A stretch of DNA of 64,000 bases from Massilia phosphatilytica. GTDB taxonomy: Bacteria; Pseudomonadota; Gammaproteobacteria; Burkholderiales; Burkholderiaceae_D. The notes under the pieces were generated by a model. The model saw only the letters and a program-made list of their open reading frames with translations. It made no database searches and had not been told where the DNA came from. The DNA is taken from NCBI RefSeq assembly GCF_002968015.1, contig NZ_PUIP01000002.1, positions 62,001 through 126,000 of the forward strand, in the 5' to 3' direction. Position 1 is the first letter of the stretch, and each line of letters starts with the position of its first letter. The position numbers were made by a program, and so were the translations under genes. Below are positions 29,103 to 38,724 of the stretch, piece after piece.

Positions 29103-29990
29103 ATGAACATAGAAACACGCCAGCTGCGCTACTTCGTCACCGTGGCCGAGGAATTGCACTTCGGCCGCGCCGCCGTGCGCCTGCACATGACGCAGCCGCC
29201 GCTGTCGCAGGCGATCGCCGCGCTGGAAGATGGCCTCGGCACCGCGCTGTTCCTGCGCAACCGCCGCACGGTCGCGCTGACGCCGGCCGGCAGCGCCCTG
29301 CTGCCCGAAGCCCGCCGCATCCTGTCCGAAGCCGCCCTGCTGCCCGACCTGGCGCGGCGGGCCGCGAGCGGCGAAGCGGGACGGCTGGCGCTCGCGTTCA
29401 TCACGTCGGCCGATTACAGCGTGCTGCCGCCTTTCCTGCGCCGCTACAGCGAACGCTATCCGGGCGTGCAGTTGTCGCTGCAGGAAGCGACGTCCGACGT
29501 GCAGATCGACGAGCTGCTGCGCGGCCGCATCGACGCCGGTCTCCTGATTCCCCCGCTGCCCGACCGCGCCCGCGCCGAGCTCGATTACATGAAGGTGCTG
29601 GACGAGCCGCTGATCCTGTGCGCGCCCGCGGGCCTGCTGCGCAGGAAGGGGCCGGTCGCGCTGCGCAACCTGCCCCCTCTCCCGCTGATCATCTTCCCGC
29701 GCGAGATCTCGCCCGCGCTGCACGATGCGATCCTGTCCTGCTTCCGCGCGGCCGGCATCACGCCGACCATCGGCCAGCAGGCGATCCAGATGCAAACGAT
29801 CGTGAGTCTCGTCTCCGCGGGCATGGGGTTGGCACTTGTGCCACAATCCGTGTCGAACCTGATGCGGCCGGGCGTAGAATACCGTGCCCTCGCCGACGCG
29901 ACCCCACTGGTCGAAACCGGCATCGCATGGCGCCGCGATAACCCTTCGCCGGTGCTCAAGGGTTTCCTGGAACTATTGAGGACAATTTAG
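29103..29990 (+). CDS. LysR family transcriptional regulator
   Basis: 295 aa from [21 protein letters not shown]. The winged HTH (about 1-62) has [30 protein letters not shown] and VALTPAG. The effector domain (about 90-290) contains the usual [25 protein letters not shown] block. It is divergent from ilvD with 116 bp between starts, so it may control ilvD or itself; that is inference from layout only. The lgt gene begins 2 nt after its stop. Confidence 0.9.
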   Translation: MNIETRQLRYFVTVAEELHFGRAAVRLHMTQPPLSQAIAALEDGLGTALFLRNRRTVALTPAGSALLPEARRILSEAALLPDLARRAASGEAGRLALAFITSADYSVLPPFLRRYSERYPGVQLSLQEATSDVQIDELLRGRIDAGLLIPPLPDRARAELDYMKVLDEPLILCAPAGLLRRKGPVALRNLPPLPLIIFPREISPALHDAILSCFRAAGITPTIGQQAIQMQTIVSLVSAGMGLALVPQSVSNLMRPGVEYRALADATPLVETGIAWRRDNPSPVLKGFLELLRTI

Positions 29991-29992
29991 AT

Positions 29993-30805
29993 ATGCTCGT
30001 TCATCCGCAACCGAATCCGGTCGCCTTCAGCATCGGCCCCGTCGACATCCACTGGTACGGGATCATGTACGTGGTCGCCTTTGCCCTGTTCATCCTGCTG
30101 GGCCGCGTCCGCATCAGGACGCAGCCGCACGTGCAGGCGCAGGGCTGGACCAACACCGACCTCGACGACATGCTGTTCTACGGGATGCTGGGCGTGGTAA
30201 TCGGCGGGCGCCTCGGCGAAGTGCTGTTCTACCGCCCGGACTATTATTTCTCTCATCCGCTCGAAATCATCCAGACCTGGCACGGCGGCATGTCGTACCA
30301 CGGTGGCTTCATCGGGGTGCTGATCGCGATGGCGCTGTGGGCCAGGAAGCGCGGCCGCAACCTGCTCGACGTGTACGATTTCATCGCGCCGATGGTCCCC
30401 ATCGGTTATGCGTGCGGCCGCCTCGGTAATTTCATCAACGCGGAGCTGCCGGGCCGCCTGGCCGATCCGAACCTGCCATGGGCGATGCTGTGGCCCGGCG
30501 TGGAAGGGCTGCGCCATCCGTCGCCGCTGTACCAGATGCTCGTCGACGGCGTGCTCGTCTTCGTGATCATGTGGCTGTTCGCCCGCAAGCCGCGGCCGCG
30601 CCTCGCGGTGGGTGCGCTCTACACGCTGCTGTACGGCTGCGCGCGTTTCTTCACCGAGTATTTCCGCGTGCCCGATTGGGAGACGCATGTGATGGGATTG
30701 CCGATCACGTCGGGGCAGGTGTTGTCGCTGCCGATGATCGTGGCGGGGCTGATCATGCTGGGGTGGGCGTATTCCGGCGCGAACAAGCGCGCGGTGCACG
30801 CGTAG
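29993..30805 (+). CDS. lgt: Prolipoprotein diacylglyceryl transferase
   Basis: 270 aa, integral inner-membrane protein with about seven hydrophobic segments. The signature GRLGNFINAELPGR is present, as are HGGMSYHGGFIGVLIA with the catalytic HGG loop, and IDIHWYG-like DIHWYGIMY at the N-terminus. It transfers diacylglyceryl from phosphatidylglycerol to the lipobox cysteine of prelipoproteins, the first step of lipoprotein maturation. It starts 2 nt after the LysR stop and converges with the EVE-domain gene with 3 nt between stops. Confidence 0.96.
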   Translation: MLVHPQPNPVAFSIGPVDIHWYGIMYVVAFALFILLGRVRIRTQPHVQAQGWTNTDLDDMLFYGMLGVVIGGRLGEVLFYRPDYYFSHPLEIIQTWHGGMSYHGGFIGVLIAMALWARKRGRNLLDVYDFIAPMVPIGYACGRLGNFINAELPGRLADPNLPWAMLWPGVEGLRHPSPLYQMLVDGVLVFVIMWLFARKPRPRLAVGALYTLLYGCARFFTEYFRVPDWETHVMGLPITSGQVLSLPMIVAGLIMLGWAYSGANKRAVHA

Positions 30806-30808
30806 CGT

Positions 30809-31270
30809 TCACACGCCCATCAACTCCAGGACTTTATCCCACTGCCCTTTCGTGACCGGGGAAATGGACAACCTGCTGCCCTTCTGTAGCAGCACCATGT
30901 CTTCCAGCGCCGGCACGCCACGCATCTCGGACAGCGGCAGATAACGCCCTTCCGCCACCGCCGTCACGTCGACGGAGATCCAGCGCGGCTGCTCGCGCGT
31001 CGACTTCGGGTCGAAATAGTGGCTGGCTGGATCGAATTGCGATGCATCCGGATACGCACCACTGGCCACCTTCGCGATACCCGCGACACCCGGCACGGCG
31101 CAACTGGAGTGGTAGAACAGGACGCCGTCGCCGACTTCCATCTGGTCGCGCATGAAATTCCGGGCCTGGTAGTTGCGCACGCCGAACCAGGCGACCGTCT
31201 TGCCGGGCGCTTTGATCACGTCGGCGAAACTTACTTCATCGGGTTCGGATTTCATCAACCAGTAACGCAT
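30809..31270 (-). CDS. EVE domain-containing protein
   Basis: 153 aa from MRYWLMKSEPDEVSFADV; GGAG lies upstream of the ATG at 31270. It is a complete EVE (PUA-like) domain: WLMKSEPDE, WFGVRNYQARNFMRDQMEVGD, FYHSSCAVPGVAGIAKV and a final SPVTKGQWDKVLEL. EVE folds bind modified bases in RNA or DNA. Located after the 6S RNA gene on the same strand. The exact target is unknown. Confidence 0.92.
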   Translation of the reverse strand: MRYWLMKSEPDEVSFADVIKAPGKTVAWFGVRNYQARNFMRDQMEVGDGVLFYHSSCAVPGVAGIAKVASGAYPDASQFDPASHYFDPKSTREQPRWISVDVTAVAEGRYLPLSEMRGVPALEDMVLLQKGSRLSISPVTKGQWDKVLELMGV

Positions 31271-31303
31271 GCGCGGACACTCCATCGATAGCGAAGCACA
31301 AAT

Positions 31304-31339
31304 GAAAAAGCGGCTGCGAACTTATCGTACGCAACCGCT
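31304..31339 (-). terminator. Terminator downstream of the 6S RNA gene
   Basis: On the minus strand AGCGGTTGCG and CGCAGCCGCT pair (one G-U) with a short loop, followed by TTTT. It lies 5 nt past the 3' stem of 6S RNA. Confidence 0.8.
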
Positions 31340-31344
31340 TCGGA

Positions 31345-31502
31345 ATATATCCCCGCCTGTGCCGTTTTTGCCGGCATCCCGAACCTAATGGCTCAAGGTG
31401 GTCGCAGTCAGTTCAATTTCGGGTTCGTCGAACTAGCGACGATCGCGCCCACCAAACATGTTCCACAACCTATGCGAAAGAATGGTTCAAGGAATATATG
31501 GC
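31345..31502 (-). ncRNA. ssrS: 6S RNA (regulator of RNA polymerase)
   Basis: The RNA reads leftward. Its 5' end has AUAUAUUCC (31491-31499) pairing with GGGGAUAUAU (31345-31354) at the 3' end, giving the closing stem. Inside are the 6S hallmarks: ACUGCGACCACCUUGAGCC near the 3' side followed by AUUAGGUUCGGGAUGCCGGC, and a central part that could form the open bubble mimicking a sigma70 promoter. It lies directly downstream of zapA, the classical zapA-ssrS linkage of proteobacteria. About 158-170 nt; ends are approximate. It explains the 300-bp gap between zapA and the EVE gene. 6S RNA sequesters the sigma70 holoenzyme in stationary phase. Confidence 0.85.
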
Positions 31503-31570
31503 AAATCTCGAACACCGCAGGGTAGACGGCAGTTTACTACGATGGCCGGGCATGTCAAACGTTTTTGGGC

Positions 31571-31882
31571 TCAGGCCAGGTTTTGGTCGGCCGAGAGTGC
31601 GGCATCCAACACCGTGTGCATCGCTTCGAGTTTCTGCTTGACTTCCAGGATCGTCAGGTCCGCCAAGGGCCCTTGCGGCGCTTTCACCGACAGGAATTCG
31701 GCCGCCACCGACAGCGCCGCCATCACGGCGATGCGGTCCGTGCCCTTGACCTTCCCCGAGTCGCGCAAAGCACACATTTTGCCGTCGAGATAGGCCACGG
31801 CTTCGCGCAGCGTCTTTTCTTCGCCATCGCGGCAGGCCAGGCGATAGGGCTGGCCCATGATGTTCACGTCGAGTTGGATCAT
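31571..31882 (-). CDS. zapA: Cell division protein ZapA
   Basis: 103 aa. IQLDVNIMGQPYRLACRDGEE is the ZapA N-terminal strand region, followed by LREAVAYLDGKMCALRDSGKVKG, IAVMAALSVAAEFL and a C-terminal coiled coil. ZapA cross-links FtsZ protofilaments at the Z-ring. It overlaps the upstream ZapB-like gene by an ATGA, so the two are coupled. 6S RNA follows. Confidence 0.93.
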   Translation of the reverse strand: MIQLDVNIMGQPYRLACRDGEEKTLREAVAYLDGKMCALRDSGKVKGTDRIAVMAALSVAAEFLSVKAPQGPLADLTILEVKQKLEAMHTVLDAALSADQNLA

Positions 31883-32106
31883 TGCGCGGCCTCGGCGTCG
31901 TCAGTCGTTTCGGGAGCGGGTTCGAGGTGCGCCAGCAAGGCTTCGACGCGCTGCTGGGCCGCGATCAGCCGGTTCTTGAAGTCGACGTTTTCCGCGCTGA
32001 GGAGCGCGTTCGCCTGACGCAGGAGATAGTTCTCGCTGCGCAGTGCCTGGGTCAACTGGGCGAGCCGGTCGATCTTATCGGAGAGGTCTTGGAATTCGGA
32101 AATCAT
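31879..32106 (-). CDS. ZapB-like small coiled-coil cell division protein
   Basis: 75 aa. Residues 1-60 are an uninterrupted heptad-rich coiled coil (ISEFQDLSDKIDRLAQLTQ, LRSENYLLRQANALLSAENV), followed by an acidic tail. Size, coiled coil and pairing with zapA fit the ZapB/DUF904 family, which bundles FtsZ through ZapA. First gene of the zapB-zapA-6S RNA block. Confidence 0.82.
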   Translation of the reverse strand: MISEFQDLSDKIDRLAQLTQALRSENYLLRQANALLSAENVDFKNRLIAAQQRVEALLAHLEPAPETTDDAEAAQ

Positions 32107-32322
32107 CCGTAACTATAGGATCGTCTTGAATTTTTCGTCAACAGGCGCGCGCTCTTGTGCGAACGTGCGCCCCGTGATGGCCGATAGATGTTACCCTCAC
32201 ATGCTTATGCATTCATCAACCGCCGCCCGGTCGCATCCGCCGGTGCGCCCTCCGCATTGTCCCCGCCCGTCCGAATCGGTTGCGAAACCGCAAAAAAGTC
32301 GGTTAAAACCCGAACACTGTGG

Positions 32323-32352
32323 CTTGAAATGCCAAATTATCGTCCCTATAAT
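32323..32352 (+). promoter_or_regulatory. Overlapping sigma32-like and sigma70 promoter of groESL
   Basis: CTTGAAA (32323-32329), 14 nt, then CCCTATAAT fits the heat-shock sigma32 pattern. The same DNA reads as a sigma70 promoter: TTGAAA (32324-32329), exactly 17 nt, TATAAT (32347-32352). The rest of the 361-bp gap 32107-32467 shows no gene; it holds the leftward zapB start region and this promoter. Confidence 0.85.
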
Positions 32353-32378
32353 TAGCACTCGTTAGTAGAGAGTGCTAA
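32352..32378 (+). promoter_or_regulatory. CIRCE operator (HrcA binding site)
   Basis: TTAGCACTC-N9-GAGTGCTAA is a perfect match to the CIRCE consensus. It begins at the last base of the -10 hexamer and lies 89 bp before the groES start, so bound HrcA would block transcription. hrcA itself is not in the window. Confidence 0.98.
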
Positions 32379-32467
32379 CAAACCTTTCTACCCCGCAGCC
32401 GGTTGATCCCAGGATGGCCGGCTGCGGACCCTGGATAGCTCGTCAAACCAACTAAAAGGAGTTTTGC

Positions 32468-32758
32468 ATGAACCTTCGCCCATTGCACGATCGCGTGATC
32501 GTGAAGCGTCTCGACCAGGAAACCAAGACCGCATCCGGCCTGATCATCCCCGATGCGGCGGCCGAGAAGCCGGACCAAGGTGAAGTGCTGGCCGTCGGTA
32601 ACGGCAAAGTGCAAGAGAACGGCAATGTCCGTCCGCTGGAAGTGAAAGTCGGCGACCGCGTCCTGTTCGGCAAGTACTCGGGCCAGTCCGTCAAGGTCAA
32701 CGGCGAAGAGCTGCTGGTCATGCGCGAAGAAGACATCATGGCCGTCGTGGCCCAGTAA
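32468..32758 (+). CDS. groES: Co-chaperonin GroES
   Basis: 96 aa, exact family length. [18 protein letters not shown] at the start, the mobile loop [20 protein letters not shown], roof region and C-terminal [10 protein letters not shown] are all present. It caps the GroEL folding chamber as a heptamer. AAAAGGAG lies upstream. Expressed with groEL from the promoter and CIRCE at 32323-32378. Confidence 0.98.
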   Translation: MNLRPLHDRVIVKRLDQETKTASGLIIPDAAAEKPDQGEVLAVGNGKVQENGNVRPLEVKVGDRVLFGKYSGQSVKVNGEELLVMREEDIMAVVAQ

Positions 32759-32792
32759 TTCGTCCAATAACTTCCTGAATCTGGAGAAATAA

Positions 32793-34439
<1,647 letters not shown>

Positions 34440-34472
34440 TTCGCCGGACACGCGCCGTACTCCGTCGCACCG

Positions 34473-34506
34473 AAAGCCCGCAGGGTTCGCGCCCTGCGGG
34501 CTTTTT
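34473..34506 (+). terminator. Rho-independent terminator of groESL
   Basis: AAAGCCCGCAGGG and CCCTGCGGGCTTT form a 13-bp stem with a TTCGCG-type loop, then a T-rich tract. Confidence 0.93.
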
Positions 34507-34584
34507 CTTTTGTCCGGCCGAACCGTGCGAGCCTGGATCCGTACCCGCTGCATACTGGCGGCAACGACTTGAAGCGGAGGCACC

Positions 34585-35007
34585 ATGGCAGCAGTCAACC
34601 TGGACGAACTTGAACACGCGGCCCTCGTCGTCGACGATGGCGAAGGCCGCGCCACGGCCCTCGTCGCGCGCGCGACGGGCATGATCCATGTGCTCAACGA
34701 CGACTACATGGACGAGGAAGCGCCGCTGCCGGCCGACCCGGGCGCCGGCGACGGCGACTACGTGGCCGTGCCGCCCGCGAGCACGCTCGGCATCGGCGAC
34801 CAGCTCGTGTTCCGCTTCGCCGCCGCGCACCTCGCGGGCGACCAGGCGACGATCCGCGACCTCGTCCACGCCGAAGACATCGACGGCTTCGAGCGCCTGC
34901 TCGACGAGCGCGGCGCCACCGCATCGTGGCAGCGCTTCCGCACCGAGGAAACGCAGACCGCCCTGCGCCGCTGGTGCGACGAGCACGGGCTGCGGGTCAG
35001 CGGCTGA
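34585..35007 (+). CDS. UPF0158 family protein
   Basis: 140 aa; GCGGAGGCACC precedes the ATG. The second half follows the UPF0158 pattern (VAVPPASTLGIGDQLVFRF, then IRDLVHAEDIDGFERLLDERG, WQRFRTEETQTALRRWCDE and HGL). The N-terminal half is an acidic beta region. Cytoplasmic, function unknown; members often bind no known ligand. Its 3' end overlaps the convergent serine hydrolase gene by 11 nt. Confidence 0.78.
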   Translation: MAAVNLDELEHAALVVDDGEGRATALVARATGMIHVLNDDYMDEEAPLPADPGAGDGDYVAVPPASTLGIGDQLVFRFAAAHLAGDQATIRDLVHAEDIDGFERLLDERGATASWQRFRTEETQTALRRWCDEHGLRVSG

Positions 35008-36403
35008 CCGGCTCGATGCGCCGGCCCGGACGCGGCCGGCCGTCGACGAACGTGAGCGTGTCGACGCGACCGTCGGCGTCCGTGTCGAAGTGCAGGGTCA
35101 CGTCTTTCTCGCGCACGAAGAAGTCCGCATCACCGGACGGGATCAGCTCGACCGGTTCCGGGCCGAGCGGCGGACCGGCCAGCAACAACTTGGCCCCGCG
35201 ACGCTCGACACGCAAGGTCACGTTCGACACGGCATAGCTGCCGACGTAGCGGTCGAACAGCGCCGTGTTGGCGGGAACGGCCGCGCGCTCGATGGGGCGC
35301 CAGTCTTCCCAGCCGTATTCCGCCGCGATGGCGCCCATGAGTTCCGCGATCAGCGTCGCGCCATTGTCGCCGTTCGTCAGGATCACGGCGCCCTGCCCCG
35401 TGCGCGTGTACGCCCATAGCTGCGCCTTGTAACCGGCGTTGGAACCGCTGTGGTGGAACGCCGGCTCCCTGCCCGAGTGACCGAGCTCGAACCCGAGGCC
35501 GTAATCATCGCGCACGGGCGTCAACAGCATCTCGAGCTGCTGCTTGCCCAGGAATGCGTGCTTGCGGTCTTGCAGCGCGATGGCGAAGCGGGCCAGGTCG
35601 GCCGCCGTCGTCCACAGGCCGGCCGCCGCCTGCTCCGGGTAGCAATGCCAGCCGCCCGCGATCGGCGTGCCGTCCAGTGCATACCCTTTTGCTGCGCGCG
35701 GCGCCAGCGCGGCGGGCAGCGTCGAGGCGAACAGCGAATCGCGCATGCCGAGCGGCGCGAAGACCGTGGTGCGGGCCAGCGCATCGAACGGCCGCCCCGT
35801 CGTATCGACCAGCACCTGCTGCAGCACGCCGTAGCCGAGGCTCGAATACGCATAGCGGCTGCCGGGCACGAACGTGATCGCGGCCTTCTCCAATTCCTGC
35901 GGCAAGGTCGGGCACGATGCCGTCGCCGGATAGCCGGCCAGGCCCCCGTCCGACACGCCGGCTGTATGGCTCAGCAGAGCGCGCACCGTCACCGGATGCT
36001 GCGCCGTGAACGCGTTCTCCGGCACATGCCACCCGCGCAGCCGCGTGTTCACGTCCGCGTCGAGATCGATGCGGCTCTTCACCGTGGCGACGGCGGCGAC
36101 GGGCTTGCTGATCGACGCGGCCTGAAACAGCGTCGCCGGCGTCACCGGGCGGTTGGTCCGCACATCGGCCACGCCGTACGCCCGCGACCACGCGATGCGC
36201 CCGTGGTCGATGACGGCGATGCTCACGCCGGGCACGTGCAAGTCGCGCATGCGGTCCGATAAACGCATCGTGCGCGCGGGCGCGCCGCGCACGGCGACCG
36301 GTTCGCGCAGGCCGTTCTCGATGCGGTCGATGCGTTCGTCAGCGGCCGCGTGCAGGGTCCAGGCGAAGGCGCACAGGCCCAGGAACATACGTGGAGGGTT
36401 CAT
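34997..36403 (-). CDS. Exported serine hydrolase, class C beta-lactamase fold
   Basis: 468 aa from MNPPRMFLGLCAFAW; signal peptide to about HAA-AD. Nucleophile motif S97-I-S-K100, second motif Y186-S-S188 (usual Y-x-N has Ser here), and third motif H-S-G in FHHSGSNAGY. Between the SxxK helix and DLDADV the chain is about five or six residues shorter than usual (PVAAVATVKSRIDLDADV), removing the typical LRLVEEG turn. The C-terminal about 110 residues form a beta-barrel-like extension. Such proteins are DD-peptidase- or esterase-like. It starts 4 nt after the TonB receptor stop, so the two form an operon. Confidence 0.85.
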   Translation of the reverse strand: MNPPRMFLGLCAFAWTLHAAADERIDRIENGLREPVAVRGAPARTMRLSDRMRDLHVPGVSIAVIDHGRIAWSRAYGVADVRTNRPVTPATLFQAASISKPVAAVATVKSRIDLDADVNTRLRGWHVPENAFTAQHPVTVRALLSHTAGVSDGGLAGYPATASCPTLPQELEKAAITFVPGSRYAYSSLGYGVLQQVLVDTTGRPFDALARTTVFAPLGMRDSLFASTLPAALAPRAAKGYALDGTPIAGGWHCYPEQAAAGLWTTAADLARFAIALQDRKHAFLGKQQLEMLLTPVRDDYGLGFELGHSGREPAFHHSGSNAGYKAQLWAYTRTGQGAVILTNGDNGATLIAELMGAIAAEYGWEDWRPIERAAVPANTALFDRYVGSYAVSNVTLRVERRGAKLLLAGPPLGPEPVELIPSGDADFFVREKDVTLHFDTDADGRVDTLTFVDGRPRPGRRIEPVSR

Positions 36404-36407
36404 GGTG

Positions 36408-38534
36408 TCAGAATCGGGTTTCGAAAGCCGCCCGCACACTCGGGCGGCGTATGTTGGTGATACGGTTGCGCAGCACGCCGTCCATGGTCGCATAACTGCT
36501 GTCGTTGACGAAGTCCGAGCCCAGCACGTTCACGGCCTTCACGCGCAGTTGCGATGCCGCGTCCAGTTTCCACGATGCGTAGATGTCGAGGTCGCGCTGC
36601 GCGTGCAGATAGACGGTCTGGTTCGTCGACACCCGCACCGTGCCGCCCTGCCGGAACCCGACGTTGGCGCCGGCCGATAAACGGTCGCGCTGCCAGTCGG
36701 CACCGAGGTTGGCCGACAGCGGCACCTGCTGGTCGAGCCGGTTGTCCGGGCCCGGCACCGCATCCACGTGCGACCAGTTGCGCGCGACGTCGCCGCGCAA
36801 TTCCACCGTCCGCAGCGGAAAATGCGTTTCCAGTTGCAGCGTGCGCGTCGTCGCGCTGCCGACGTTTTCCGGCTGCGCCACCCAGCGCCCGCCGGCTGCG
36901 TCGAAGCGGACCAGGTTGCGCGTGGTGTCGTCGATGCGGCGCTGCGACGCGCTCACCGAGAACAGTGCCCCCGGCGCCCATTCGCGTTCGTAGGCAGCGT
37001 CGATGGCGAGCGCCAGTTCCGGCTTCAGGTCCGGATTGCCCTGCACGTCCGGCTCGACCTGGCTGTTGTTCACGGTCGTGTAGCGGTGCGGCAGAAGGGC
37101 CCCCATGCCTGGCGCCTTGTACGTGCGCGCGACGGCGAGGCGCACGCGGTCGTTGCGCTTGCCCGGCAACTTGTACAGCGTCTGGACGATGGGACTGAAC
37201 ACGCTCGCGCGCGAACGCGCGCTGCCGAAACCGGCGCCGTCGGCGCGGATGCGCACGCCTTCCCAGCGCGTGCCGAGATAGGCCGACCAGGCGGGCGTCA
37301 CCTGCCACTCGTCCTGCGCGTACAAGGCCAGGCGCGTGACGGTGCCCGTGTAGCGCTCGTCGCCGTGGGGGATGACGAGCGCCGGCTGCGTCGGATCGCG
37401 TTCGCGGCGCGCGTCGTCGCGGTGCGCGCGGCCGGCGTCCCAGCCGACGGCCAGCGAGTGGCCTTCCCACAACGGCAAGGTCGCCTTGCCGGTGGTGCCC
37501 ACGCCGCGGTCGTGGCCCGTCGACGCGATGTCGCGGTACAGCTGCGCGACGGCCGGATTACCGCCCGCATCGCGGTCGCTGCCATTGTCCGTGTAGCCGC
37601 CGGACGCGTTGAACTTCGTCTCCAGTTTGCCGCCTCCCTCGAAAGCGTGCACCCATTCCAGCGCCGCGCGCAGCGTGCCCATGTCGTTGGTCATGCGGAT
37701 GTCCTGGCGCGGATAAGGCGCAGCCTCGCCCAGCCAGGTCGTCACCGGCGCGTGGACGCCGACGCGGAAGCGGTTCAGCGTCGCCAGTCCCTCCAGCGCG
37801 AGCGTGTCGCCGCCGTCCAGCGTCCACGCGAGCCGGGGCACGAGGCTCAGCGTCGTCAAATGGCCGTGTTCCTGGCCGGCGGTCGTGCGCAGCAGGGTCG
37901 GGCGGCCGGCGGCGTCATGGCCTTCTTCCCGTCCGGGCACCTCGCCGTCGAAGTCGTTGCGCATCGCCTCCAGCGCCAGCGAGTACGAAAAGCGGTCGCG
38001 CTTGTCCGCGAGGCGCAGGCTCGCGTTCGGGCTGCGCGTGTCGCGCCCGGCCTCGATGCCGGCCTTGAACTCGCGCTCCGTCGTCCGGACGGCTTTCTTG
38101 AGGATGATGTCGATGGTGCCCGCGATGGCCTGGGTCGGGAGATCGGCACTGGCCGCGCGCCGCACCTCGATGCGTTCGACGGCGTCGGGTGCCAGCGTGT
38201 CGATCGCGAAGCCGGGCGGCATGCGTTCCCCGTCGACGAGCACCTGCGTATAACCATTGCCCAGTCCCTGCAGCCGCACCTCGCCGCCGCGTCCGGCGCT
38301 GCCGTTCACCGTCACGCCCGGGATCCGCCTGAGCGCGTCGAGCAGGTTCGTGTCCCCGTATTTCACGAGCTCGTCGTGGCGGAGGACGATGCGGGCCGCG
38401 GTGTCGTCACGGCGCGGATCGTAGTCGGCGACTTTGCCGCGCACGTCGACCTGCGTGGGTGGGGATTCCTGCGCCAGGGCGGAGGCGGACACGAGCAGGG
38501 AGGCAAGGACGGTACGGCGGTGGCGTGGCGACAT
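36408..38534 (-). CDS. TonB-dependent outer membrane receptor
   Basis: 708 aa. Signal peptide MSPRHRRTVLASLLVSASALA. The plug domain (about 45-150) has LLDALRRIPGVTVNG, VRLQGLGNGYTQVLVDGERM and VERIEVRRAASADLP. The rest is a 22-strand barrel ending in the aromatic terminus ...RAAFETRF, required for outer-membrane insertion. The ligand is unknown; the operon partner is a serine hydrolase that may process an imported or surface compound. It is divergent from another serine hydrolase (190 bp between starts), so both units may share regulation. Confidence 0.88.
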   Translation of the reverse strand: MSPRHRRTVLASLLVSASALAQESPPTQVDVRGKVADYDPRRDDTAARIVLRHDELVKYGDTNLLDALRRIPGVTVNGSAGRGGEVRLQGLGNGYTQVLVDGERMPPGFAIDTLAPDAVERIEVRRAASADLPTQAIAGTIDIILKKAVRTTEREFKAGIEAGRDTRSPNASLRLADKRDRFSYSLALEAMRNDFDGEVPGREEGHDAAGRPTLLRTTAGQEHGHLTTLSLVPRLAWTLDGGDTLALEGLATLNRFRVGVHAPVTTWLGEAAPYPRQDIRMTNDMGTLRAALEWVHAFEGGGKLETKFNASGGYTDNGSDRDAGGNPAVAQLYRDIASTGHDRGVGTTGKATLPLWEGHSLAVGWDAGRAHRDDARRERDPTQPALVIPHGDERYTGTVTRLALYAQDEWQVTPAWSAYLGTRWEGVRIRADGAGFGSARSRASVFSPIVQTLYKLPGKRNDRVRLAVARTYKAPGMGALLPHRYTTVNNSQVEPDVQGNPDLKPELALAIDAAYEREWAPGALFSVSASQRRIDDTTRNLVRFDAAGGRWVAQPENVGSATTRTLQLETHFPLRTVELRGDVARNWSHVDAVPGPDNRLDQQVPLSANLGADWQRDRLSAGANVGFRQGGTVRVSTNQTVYLHAQRDLDIYASWKLDAASQLRVKAVNVLGSDFVNDSSYATMDGVLRNRITNIRRPSVRAAFETRF

Positions 38535-38724
38535 GGCACTCCGGCAGGTTGATTGTTCAATATGTCAGCCGGACTGTAGCATCACATTCTCTTGATGCGC
38601 AATATCCACTTCCAATGAATAGCAGTTATTAATTCTCTCAAATTGCAAAAATAGATACCAACGCCTGACTATTTCTGTTCAGTATCTGCCATACTGCCCG
38701 CAACACATCGACGAGGACGACACC

